64,000 nt of DNA from Haloferax marisrubri (GTDB taxonomy: Archaea > Halobacteriota > Halobacteria > Halobacteriales > Haloferacaceae): the NCBI RefSeq assembly GCF_001469875.2, contig NZ_LOPW02000016.1, positions 40,249 to 104,248 of the forward strand. Direction: 5' to 3'. Positions 44,022-51,289 of the stretch are shown here, one piece after another. Positions within the stretch are counted from its first letter, which is position 1. Each line of letters begins with the position of its first letter. Position numbers and translations under genes: made by a program. The notes under the pieces are model-generated. The model did no database searches. It was not told the origin of the DNA and worked only from the letters and a program-made list of their open reading frames with translations.

Positions 44022-44837
44022 CTACGCAATGTGACTGACAGCATCTGTTCCGCCCTCTCCGAGCGTTATCGAGTATACCGAGCACTTTCCGGCATTCAGA
44101 CAGACACATCCTTCAAACAGAGTCACTCCCTCTCCCTCGTGTACGTGACCGCAGACGTTGAAATCGGGCGAGAACTGTCGAATGTGGGACCGAACCGCTA
44201 GTGAACCCAACAGTCGGCCGGGGTACCGTGGATTGGTTTTTGACAGGCGGTCGAGTCCGGTCCCGAAGGGAGGGAGGTGCGTCACGACGACGGTGTTCGA
44301 CTCTGTGGCGGCCTGTCCGAACTTGTTGAGCGATTCCAGACGGCGTTCGTACAATTGAAGCCCGTCTTCGAAGCGGCCTTCGAGATGGTCCTCGACGACG
44401 CCCATTCCGGACTGACGACCAACCGCAACGTCTTCAATCCGTTCTGCGAACGCGGCGGGGTCTGCATCTGCATCGGCGAGTGAAGGGAACTCAGGATATC
44501 GAATCTCTACGCCGTCATCGAATCGGTCACTTCCAAGCCCGTAGAACGTCCATCCATCGACAGTCGTGGCGGACCCGTCGACTGATTCGACTGACGAGAG
44601 GCCCTCGAAAATCGCGGGATAGTGCTGAAAATCGTGATTGCCGGGGACGACGACGGCCCGCAGTCCAAGGTCGTCTAATTCTTCGAAAAATCGGCGCCCT
44701 GAATCGCAACTGCGCGCCGAACAATCCAGTACGTCACCAACGACCACAGCGACGTCGTACTCACCCCACGTCTCGGGGACGTCGACCTTGGAATCGAAGG
44801 CCCCAAGATGGACATCTCCGATGACGAGACACTCCAT
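44022..44837 (-). CDS. Calcineurin-like metallophosphoesterase
   Basis: This 271-aa metallophosphoesterase has the ordered motifs GDVHLG (N-terminal metal site), VVGDVLD, VVPGNHDFQ (GNHD), VVVTHLPP and VCGHVHEG (GHxH), all dimetal ligands. Substrate could be a phosphodiester, cyclic nucleotide or phosphoprotein. MECLVIGDVHLG is taken as the start because the fold begins directly with this strand. An upstream ATG at 44912, inside an ATGA overlap with the HNH-membrane gene, would add 25 unusual residues and cannot be excluded. It is the last gene of the tubulin-like operon. Confidence 0.85.
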   Translation of the reverse strand: MECLVIGDVHLGAFDSKVDVPETWGEYDVAVVVGDVLDCSARSCDSGRRFFEELDDLGLRAVVVPGNHDFQHYPAIFEGLSSVESVDGSATTVDGWTFYGLGSDRFDDGVEIRYPEFPSLADADADPAAFAERIEDVAVGRQSGMGVVEDHLEGRFEDGLQLYERRLESLNKFGQAATESNTVVVTHLPPFGTGLDRLSKTNPRYPGRLLGSLAVRSHIRQFSPDFNVCGHVHEGEGVTLFEGCVCLNAGKCSVYSITLGEGGTDAVSHIA

Positions 44838-44908
44838 ACGGTGAGTTTGGAGACAGTCACTATACGTTCTTCGAGTCTTCTGATAGCCTAGTCGCGGAGT
44901 GAACGACC

Positions 44909-45823
44909 TCATCCAGCGGCACTCTTCCGAGTACCGCTACGGTACGCAGAGACAATCGCGACACCAAGCAGTAGTAGAAAACTGAATCCGAACCTCGGGG
45001 GAAAACTGGAACTCGCCGTGAGAACGACGACAGTGTCGACGAGTGAGACAACGTGGACGAAACTAACTCGTCGCCAAACAGCCGTGTCCGAGAGCTTGTC
45101 ATTCGAGAGATAACGCTCCGTGAGTGCGCCAGCGAGTACAACGATTGCGACGAGATACGTCACTGTCCCCACTCCGCGAAGCGTTGTAACGGACTCGACG
45201 TATGGGCTCACGTTCACGACGACCAACCCGACACCCGAGAGCCCAATTGCTCCCCAGACAAACCAGGACAGTCTGCGTCCCGATGGTGAGGGCGCCTGCC
45301 TTCTGTACTCCCGTACCACTGACTTCAGTGAATGAATATACTGGACAGATACGAACGTCACTACCCACGGGAGCACTCCGGCTGTCGTCTTAGCCAGCTC
45401 GCTCCCGAGATGAACGAGCGTGGTTACCATCACTGCCGGATTCGTGTCGCCCAGCACCGTGCTAAACAAGGCGACTCCGCAGAGGAACGTGAGGAGCGTG
45501 GCCGTCGTATCGACGACGCCAGACGCGAATTCACCAACTGGCCTCGGGAGAACCGCGAGTGAGGACCCAGCGATAACTGGGCCCCTGTTGGGCGGGAGGC
45601 ACCGAGAATCGTCTTCACGGTGCAGTCGTGTGTGACACTGCCGACACAATGTGGTGAGATTATCTGGCGTGTCGGCCCCACCCATCCGCTTAGGGACGAT
45701 ATGATGGCACTCGAGCTGGGCTGCACCGAGCCGTCCTCCCTTCTCCCCACAGTGGTGACACTGGTAGCCGTCTCTGAGAAATACCAACCGACGTCTGGAG
45801 GCCCAGTCACCCGGATACGACAT
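44909..45823 (-). CDS. HNH nuclease fused to a multi-span membrane domain
   Basis: This 304-aa protein starts MSYPGDWASRRRLVFLRDGY and continues with the canonical HNH motif: CHHCGEKGG, ECHHIVPKRMGG (catalytic HH), DNLTTLCRQCHTRLH. Two CxxC pairs make the structural zinc site. From about residue 100 the chain has roughly six hydrophobic helices (e.g. TLLTFLCGVALFSTVLG, LSWFVWGAIGLSGVGLVVV, FGFSFLLLLGVAIVSAY). A membrane-tethered HNH nuclease is unusual. The ATG at 45823 is chosen over a longer frame that would overlap the upstream gene and adds cysteine-rich, non-haloarchaeal residues. It follows the anchored secreted protein by 49 bases. Confidence 0.8.
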   Translation of the reverse strand: MSYPGDWASRRRLVFLRDGYQCHHCGEKGGRLGAAQLECHHIVPKRMGGADTPDNLTTLCRQCHTRLHREDDSRCLPPNRGPVIAGSSLAVLPRPVGEFASGVVDTTATLLTFLCGVALFSTVLGDTNPAVMVTTLVHLGSELAKTTAGVLPWVVTFVSVQYIHSLKSVVREYRRQAPSPSGRRLSWFVWGAIGLSGVGLVVVNVSPYVESVTTLRGVGTVTYLVAIVVLAGALTERYLSNDKLSDTAVWRRVSFVHVVSLVDTVVVLTASSSFPPRFGFSFLLLLGVAIVSAYRSGTRKSAAG

Positions 45824-45872
45824 CGGTGACCCCACGACACGTTTGTTTGATTGTGCTGGACAGTGACGCCAT

Positions 45873-46724
45873 TTAGAGATTCGGCCCTGGACGATCCGAA
45901 TCGCCGGTATCCCGATTGAACGGCAGCAACCGCGAGAGAGACAGCGACCTTGCTGACCCATCGTCGTCTGTGCTGTCGTCACCGGACCGACGAATCGAGA
46001 GGGACGACTCTAATGTAGAGAGGAGTCGTTCGAGGCGACGCTCTACCGTCGGGTTGCCAGCCCGGGCAACCGATTCCGCCTCGTCGGAGATCTCTTTGAA
46101 GATTCGTTCGTCGCGAGTTCTGATACGCCGACGAACGAGGCCTAACGTAACCACCGCTGCAGTGATAGTCGCGATGACGATAGCGACAGACATACGAGGG
46201 AGAGGGTCCTCCGAATCTCGCGGGGCTATCCAGGGGTTCTTCGAGAGGTCAGTCGTATCCGTCACGGTTCCGTCCATTCGCTGCCCGTGGCGCGTGAACT
46301 CCACGTATGCCGTAGCAGGCTCGATACGCTCGTACTCTAGGGTTGACGGGACTACCTCGAACGAGATTCGGACTTCCTCGCCCGGTTCCAACTCCTCGAT
46401 AGTGAACGTGTTCTGGCCGGTTGGTGAGACAGACACACCGTGATTACTTGGATAGACCGTGGTCGAGTAGCTATCCGGTTGAATGAGCGTCTGCTCACTC
46501 GAATCTAACCGGACGACGACGTTTGTGAGCGTCGTCTCTTGTGCCCGAACCGTGACGACGACCTGAATCGCTTGTGAGGCAGTGTCTGAATCGTACGAAC
46601 TGTCCACGGTTACTACCTCGTCGACGGGGTCTTCGGCGGCGATACCGACAGCTGGCACTGTGACCCCAGCGACTGTGACCAGGGCAAGTGCAACGACGAT
46701 GGCCACGGTCCGACGACGAATCAT
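45873..46724 (-). CDS. Secreted/membrane-anchored beta-sandwich protein
   Basis: This 283-aa protein begins with a signal peptide (MIRRRTVAIVVALALVTVAG, cleavage likely after an Ala near residue 30). About 140 residues of Ig/CARDB-like beta strands follow (VVVTVRAQETTLTNVVVRLD, LEPGEEVRISFEVVPS). One membrane helix (MSVAIVIATITAAVVTLGLV, about 180-200) ends in RRRIRTR, and a 75-residue cytoplasmic tail follows. The layout is extracellular domain, one span, cytoplasmic tail. Its start overlaps the tubulin-like stop by ATGA, so it probably links that cytoplasmic polymer to the envelope. Confidence 0.75.
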   Translation of the reverse strand: MIRRRTVAIVVALALVTVAGVTVPAVGIAAEDPVDEVVTVDSSYDSDTASQAIQVVVTVRAQETTLTNVVVRLDSSEQTLIQPDSYSTTVYPSNHGVSVSPTGQNTFTIEELEPGEEVRISFEVVPSTLEYERIEPATAYVEFTRHGQRMDGTVTDTTDLSKNPWIAPRDSEDPLPRMSVAIVIATITAAVVTLGLVRRRIRTRDERIFKEISDEAESVARAGNPTVERRLERLLSTLESSLSIRRSGDDSTDDDGSARSLSLSRLLPFNRDTGDSDRPGPNL

Positions 46725-49195
46725 GCCACCACCTCTTCTTCATCGTCTGCGTCGTCTTCGTGACCGACGAACGGTTCGTCATCCAGAAGCGAGTTTGATG
46801 GGACGAGTTCCGGGTAGGCGCGGTGTTGGCGAACGTCGACGTCCTTCCCGAGAAGGGTGTCAATCTGTCCGGTCTCCCAGCGCTCTGTGAAGAGCCTGAA
46901 CTCAGAGGTGTTTGCCAACCTGACGTTACCGTGCAGCATCACGAAGTCCAGTTGGAATGGGGCGTCGATCGTCCCGACGTTGAGCTGCTTGGTGACGTCG
47001 TTGTTGGCTGTAATCGCCCCCATATTCGGTTGTGCGGTTCCGTTCAAGGTGAACACAGGTTTGTTCCCTGCCGCAGTCATGGGAATCAACAGCCGCGAGG
47101 GCTGGTTGTCGGCCATCTCGTGGAAGTAATCCTCCATCGGCTCCTTGAGAAGCCCCACCGCCCTGTTGATTCCCCGTAAGATGCTGTCGTTATCTATGAG
47201 ACCGGCATCGACGAGGTCGAAGAGATCTGTTGCGCTTTCGAGCGTCTCTCGGCTCAGGTTCTTCGTCGAGTCGATGTTCAGCGGAATCTCCGTAATTCGA
47301 CCGGTCGTCGTGTTGACCACCCGGTTGTGGTAGGACTGCCGCGTCTGCTTGAGGTTCCGCAGGCGATTCTGCTTCGCTTCCAGCAGGTTCGATGCGATCT
47401 CGGTCCCCGTGTCGACCAGGTCCATCGTCTCTTGGATTTCGGAGCCGAGTGCAGGAAGCTCGGCGCTCGCGATACGCTCCTGCAGGGACGTGAGCCGCTC
47501 GTACTCTTCGAAGAGCGATTTGAGCTCGCTCCGCGTCTCTTGGATACTCGATAGCTGACGGCTCAGGCGACTCCGCTTGCGCACCGACACGATTGAGGTC
47601 GCTGCAATCTGGTCTTGGACGTCCGACTCGTGGTTCGAGAGGAACGGGTCGAGCGCTTGCTCGTAGCGGGTCGGCGCGTCAGAGCCAGCAAGGCCAGCGA
47701 ACTCATCTTCCAGTTCAGCTTCGTTCTTCTCCCAGAGGTCTTCGACTCGGTTCTCGAATGGGTGGTCCTCGAGTGCGGCGTCAATCCGCGCGAGGACCAT
47801 CTTCAAGAAGGCGTACCGACCGATTGCTGCGTGAGGGATGAACCCGTCGGGTTCGAAGACGTCAATCGCGTTCGCCTGCTGGTCGTCTTCGAATGGGTCT
47901 GAGTCCACCTCTCGTTCCGGGACTTCCGAAAGCACACGCGAGATGTGGGTTTCGACTTCATCGAACTCCACGTCCGTGATCGCAACTCCGGAGACCGCTT
48001 CGATGAGCTGCGACGACCTGCCAGCCAAGGGCGAGCTGATGTCGGTGACCACATCTGGGATGACCCCGGACTTGAACGTCGTCGACCGAAGCGTCTCGAG
48101 GTCGTTTGCGAACGTCCTCATCCCCTCGAGATTCGACTCGAGGTGGTCGAGTTGTGAGCGGACGGTAAATATCTCGTTCTCTGTGTCGATGAGCTGGAGG
48201 GCTGGCTTGACGCTTGCGCGCACGCTCGCTGCGTCGAGCGTGTACAGTCGGTCGGTCAGAACTTTGTTGTACAGATTCCCGAGGTCGTTGTCACCGCTGG
48301 TCGTCGAAAGCCCAATGACAGTCGACGCGAGCGTGTAATTGACTCTGGCGAGGTAGCTCGTTCGCTCGTTACCCTCCCAGTCAGCGTCTTCTGCGGTGTC
48401 CTCGTTGATCGGCATGAGGAACAACGCATCCAGACGCGGGGTCGAGATATCGAAGTCTGACTGGAGCAGTCCTTTGGCCTCGCCTAGCCCCGGTGCGACG
48501 AGCATCTCGAGGCTCTCGGGACCGTTGTTTCTCGGTCGACCGTGTGCGTCGGGGAGTGCAAGCAGCGTGGACATCGCACGGAGCGAATTGTTCGTGTTCA
48601 CGTAGTACTCCGCCACGCCTCCCGGAGCCGTTCGCCTGTTCTCGCTGAGCTCGGACACCGTCGCGAGTCCATTGAAGTAGACATCGATGTTGAGGTCGTT
48701 GCCGATGTCGGAACCAATCCGATGGACCATCGCGCTCAGCAGTGGAAACATACCGGCGCCAGTCCCACCAGACAACGTCCCGAGGATCCAAACCGACAGC
48801 TCAGAATCCGCTTCGGTGACAGCCGAGCGAATCTGCTCGGTGATCATTTCGTAGACGCGGCGGCTGTGGTACTCCAACAGGAACCGTCCAACGGGCGGAT
48901 CTCGCGTCGCCCCTTGGACCAGTAACTCGTGTTCGTCGTTGAGGTAGTCGACTGCTTCGTCTGCCTTCGCTTGCTCGAACCGCTTCTTCACGCGTGCATC
49001 GGTTTCTAATGGGATGGTCAGGAATTCGTCCGGAACGCCACTCTCATCGAGAGAGGTGGTCTCGATCGAGACGAAACTGAACTCCGGGGCGATGTCGTAT
49101 TCGACGGACATTTCGTGAATCCATCGTGCTGTTCGCCGCGCTCCCGTGCCGAGAGAGATGACGACTGCTTTTCGTGAGCTCGTGTCGTTGGTCAT
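46721..49195 (-). CDS. Tubulin-like GTPase (Tubulin_2-type)
   Basis: This 824-aa protein opens with VVISLGTGARRTARW, equivalent to the tubulin/FtsZ T1 loop. Residues 143-148 are GGTGAG within ILGTLSGGTGAGMFPLLSAM, the diagnostic T4 phosphate-binding loop. The rest (more than 600 aa) contains long helices including LRNLKQTRQSYHNRV and a C-terminal NVRLANTSEFRLFTERW region. It is far longer than FtsZ or CetZ and resembles the prokaryotic Tubulin_2 group, whose role is not established. MTNDTSS is chosen as start; an in-frame extension to 49363 has no conserved features. First gene of a four-gene operon divergent from the ubiquitin-like operon. Confidence 0.82.
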   Translation of the reverse strand: MTNDTSSRKAVVISLGTGARRTARWIHEMSVEYDIAPEFSFVSIETTSLDESGVPDEFLTIPLETDARVKKRFEQAKADEAVDYLNDEHELLVQGATRDPPVGRFLLEYHSRRVYEMITEQIRSAVTEADSELSVWILGTLSGGTGAGMFPLLSAMVHRIGSDIGNDLNIDVYFNGLATVSELSENRRTAPGGVAEYYVNTNNSLRAMSTLLALPDAHGRPRNNGPESLEMLVAPGLGEAKGLLQSDFDISTPRLDALFLMPINEDTAEDADWEGNERTSYLARVNYTLASTVIGLSTTSGDNDLGNLYNKVLTDRLYTLDAASVRASVKPALQLIDTENEIFTVRSQLDHLESNLEGMRTFANDLETLRSTTFKSGVIPDVVTDISSPLAGRSSQLIEAVSGVAITDVEFDEVETHISRVLSEVPEREVDSDPFEDDQQANAIDVFEPDGFIPHAAIGRYAFLKMVLARIDAALEDHPFENRVEDLWEKNEAELEDEFAGLAGSDAPTRYEQALDPFLSNHESDVQDQIAATSIVSVRKRSRLSRQLSSIQETRSELKSLFEEYERLTSLQERIASAELPALGSEIQETMDLVDTGTEIASNLLEAKQNRLRNLKQTRQSYHNRVVNTTTGRITEIPLNIDSTKNLSRETLESATDLFDLVDAGLIDNDSILRGINRAVGLLKEPMEDYFHEMADNQPSRLLIPMTAAGNKPVFTLNGTAQPNMGAITANNDVTKQLNVGTIDAPFQLDFVMLHGNVRLANTSEFRLFTERWETGQIDTLLGKDVDVRQHRAYPELVPSNSLLDDEPFVGHEDDADDEEEVVA

Positions 49196-49855
49196 GGGTG
49201 GTGATGGTGCATACGGTTCTGATGCGGACCGTACTGCACTCATACCCACAGTTGCCTGTGTCTCCCTTTGTCCTAGTCGCGACCCGAATAGCCCTTGAGA
49301 GAGGGGACCGGGTCGACGTGAGTTGAGTAGGCCCTCTCGGTTCTCGGCGGCATCGCCAGACAAGCAGCCACAGTCTCAGTGCACCGCTGAAATCCCGCTA
49401 CTGGTCTGTATATCACGACGTGTGAGAGGTGAATCACACTGCAGATTCCACGACTGGTGGTCTCCCTCCGAACCGGCCGAAGAATCATCTCTTCTGGTTC
49501 CTACACACACCCACAAGTGCGTCTGGGAGAACGAGACATAGGGCTCGATAGCGACATCGAGAAATGACCCAGACTCGTGTCGGTCTGCTTCTGGCACCAC
49601 ATCGTCACTCACCTTCATGGACACAGCGAGTCTCTATCCTGCCTCTCGACAGAGCTCCGACTGCTGGAGTCCGCACCAGACGAGACAGAAGCTGGTCGCT
49701 AAAACCTCCATAGGGGCGGGTGTTCGAGAATTAGGTGACATGGTCGTTGGCACACCGACGCCCCAATCATCGGTACACACCCCACCCGAGTTGTACGTCC
49801 GTTCAACCACCGACGGCCGGGCGGTCACCCGGCCACACCCACACCACACACAGCT
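49196..49855. other. Divergent intergenic region between tubulin-like and ubiquitin-like operons
   Basis: About 660 bases separate two divergent operons. Part of it (to 49363) is an in-frame upstream extension of the tubulin-like gene that is judged non-coding. Short frames on either strand have poor composition. Promoters for both operons must lie here, but no convincing TATA box was singled out. Confidence 0.4.
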
Positions 49856-50086
49856 ATGGCAATGATTGTCAATGTCGAGAACCAGGAGATACCGATTGAA
49901 GAAGACACGACTGCGGCCGAGCTCAAAGCGCAGGCGAATTTGAGTGACAATGCCGTCCTCACCTACCGAGGTGAGAACGGTTTCGAGTCGCTCAACGATG
50001 ACGACATCGTCGTCGACCACGTCGATGGCGGCACTCGTCTGATGGCCCAACCGCTCGCAGACGACAACGTCTTCGGGGGCAGATGA
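49856..50086 (+). CDS. Ubiquitin-like modifier 1 with GG tail
   Basis: This 76-aa beta-grasp-sized protein begins MAMIVNVENQEIPIEEDTTA (first hairpin) and ends AQPLADDNVFGGR. The C-terminal Gly74-Gly75 followed by one Arg is the hallmark of a modifier that must be trimmed by one residue before activation, a job for the JAB domain encoded downstream. About 50 C-terminal residues align with Ubl2 (SDNAVLTYR, DDDIVVDHV, QPL-x2-D-x-VFG). Its stop overlaps E2a by ATGA. Presumably the protein is conjugated to targets through the GG end. Confidence 0.82.
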   Translation: MAMIVNVENQEIPIEEDTTAAELKAQANLSDNAVLTYRGENGFESLNDDDIVVDHVDGGTRLMAQPLADDNVFGGR

Positions 50087-50505
50087 ACGTCTCTCGTGCC
50101 CTCGTCGAGATCCAAGATCTGAAGGCTGCGCTGAGTGAGCGGTTCACCGGCCGGCTATCGTACGATTTCGTCGAGGACGACGACGTTCGAATCGAAGGTA
50201 TGGCCTTCCCAGACGGGTGGACGAACCAGCGAGGTGGCCGCCATGGACGAATCCTTCTCGAACTCCCTGAGAAGTATCCTGAGCATCCACCACACGTGTA
50301 CATCAGCGACGACATGCGCTACGAGGGAGCGCGTCCAAAGTGCATGGCACCTCGCAGAGAAGAGGGAGAGGCTGTCTGGGCCCCTTTTAGTGTCTTCGAG
50401 ACGGCCGACGACTGGGACCCCGAGTCGGATACGTTAGTCTCTGCATTCGAACGCACGCTGGACGCGATTCGTAATGCGGAGTGTGCAGAGCCGGTCGAGG
50501 AGTAG
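50083..50505 (+). CDS. E2-like conjugating protein a (probable non-catalytic variant)
   Basis: This 140-aa protein has the E2 (UBC) fold pattern: FPDGWTN, RILLELPEKYPEHPPHVYIS with the YPxxPP turn, DDMRYEG, then DDWDPESDTLVSAFERTLDAI as the closing helices. It aligns along its length with E2b. Where E2b has YCIHRLSEW, this protein has no cysteine; its only nearby cysteine is C87 in RPKCMAP, about 15 residues earlier. It could be a UEV-like inactive partner (as Mms2 is to Ubc13) or use C87. Translationally coupled to Ubl1. Confidence 0.75.
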   Translation: MNVSRALVEIQDLKAALSERFTGRLSYDFVEDDDVRIEGMAFPDGWTNQRGGRHGRILLELPEKYPEHPPHVYISDDMRYEGARPKCMAPRREEGEAVWAPFSVFETADDWDPESDTLVSAFERTLDAIRNAECAEPVEE

Positions 50506-50527
50506 TGTCAACAATGGAGATACACAA

Positions 50528-50869
50528 ATGAGCGACAACCCGCGTTCGAACCGACAAGAAGCAGTGGTAACCGAACAACGGCCCGGGACCGACACACAGG
50601 CAACTGATTCGGCTGACGACGGAGTGCACGATGCGGCTCAGCAGATGGGTGTTATCGTGGACGGCGAGCCAGTTGACGTCGAATCAGGGACGACTGTGGG
50701 CGAACTTCGAGATAGGGCTGGCGTTAGTGAGGAGTCAGTACTAACGTACCGCAGTGAAGATGGGATTGAAGCCCTGACTGACGACGAAGTCGTCTCTGAT
50801 GTCGTAGAGGAAGGGACGGCCCTCTGGGCTCAGCCACTCAGTGATGGGGAGGTGTTCGGCAGTTCATGA
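50528..50869 (+). CDS. Ubiquitin-like modifier 2 without GG tail
   Basis: This 113-aa protein has a 40-residue acidic N-terminal extension, then a beta-grasp segment (MGVIVDGEPVDVESGTTVGE, ESVLTYRSEDGIEALTDDEV) paralogous to Ubl1. It ends QPLSDGEVFGSS: the GG of Ubl1 is replaced by GS-S, so conventional C-terminal conjugation is unlikely. It may serve as a noncovalent cofactor or an adaptor domain. ATG at 50528 is 22 bases after E2a; the stop overlaps E2b by ATGA. Confidence 0.75.
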   Translation: MSDNPRSNRQEAVVTEQRPGTDTQATDSADDGVHDAAQQMGVIVDGEPVDVESGTTVGELRDRAGVSEESVLTYRSEDGIEALTDDEVVSDVVEEGTALWAQPLSDGEVFGSS

Positions 50870-51285
50870 ATCCCCAACGTGTCATTCCCGAAGTCCAGAA
50901 CCTCCACGAACTGATTCGAGAGCGACAGAGCCCGGTCATGTCATACGACCTTCAGACCGACCTGACGGTCACGATTCAGTTCCTCAAGTTCCCAGAGGGG
51001 TGGCAAAACAGCGACGGTAGTAGATTCGGTGACGTCATATTCGACTTGAGCCCATTGTACCCGCGGAAGCAGCCGAAAGTGTACGTGAGTGACGACATGT
51101 TGTACGAGGGGCAGAGCCCGCACGTTCTCTACGCCCGGTCCAGTGCGCCACCTGGTTTCACGAAGTACTGCATTCACCGGCTATCGGAGTGGAACCCAGA
51201 TAAGCACAGTCTGACGACCATGTTCAACCTGCTCGAAGTTTCGCTGGAAAATCCACACTCAAAGAATCCCCTTCAGGAGGCCTAA
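50866..51285 (+). CDS. E2-like conjugating enzyme b (cysteine retained)
   Basis: This 139-aa E2-fold protein aligns with E2a: FPEGWQN, VIFDLSPLYPRKQPKVYVS, DDMLYEG. It keeps a cysteine in TKYCIHRLSEWNPDKHSLTT (C102), seven residues before the conserved Trp-Asn-Pro. This is the place of the catalytic cysteine in prokaryotic E2 families. It should accept an activated Ubl from the E1 domain and pass it to a target. Coupled to Ubl2 by ATGA. Confidence 0.8.
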   Translation: MNPQRVIPEVQNLHELIRERQSPVMSYDLQTDLTVTIQFLKFPEGWQNSDGSRFGDVIFDLSPLYPRKQPKVYVSDDMLYEGQSPHVLYARSSAPPGFTKYCIHRLSEWNPDKHSLTTMFNLLEVSLENPHSKNPLQEA

Positions 51286-51289
51286 CGAG

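Noticed and set aside
44838..44912. 25-residue N-terminal extension of the metallophosphoesterase
   Set aside because: Arg/Thr/Cys-rich and not acidic; the fold starts at MECLVIGDVH. Kept as an alternative only because of the ATGA overlap.
49196..49363. 56-residue N-terminal extension of the tubulin-like protein
   Set aside because: Low-complexity, non-conserved-looking sequence before a glycine-loop strand that normally starts the fold.
49376..49624. Minus-strand frame of 82 codons in the divergent spacer
   Set aside because: Weak composition and no ribosome-binding or TATA signal; probably chance.
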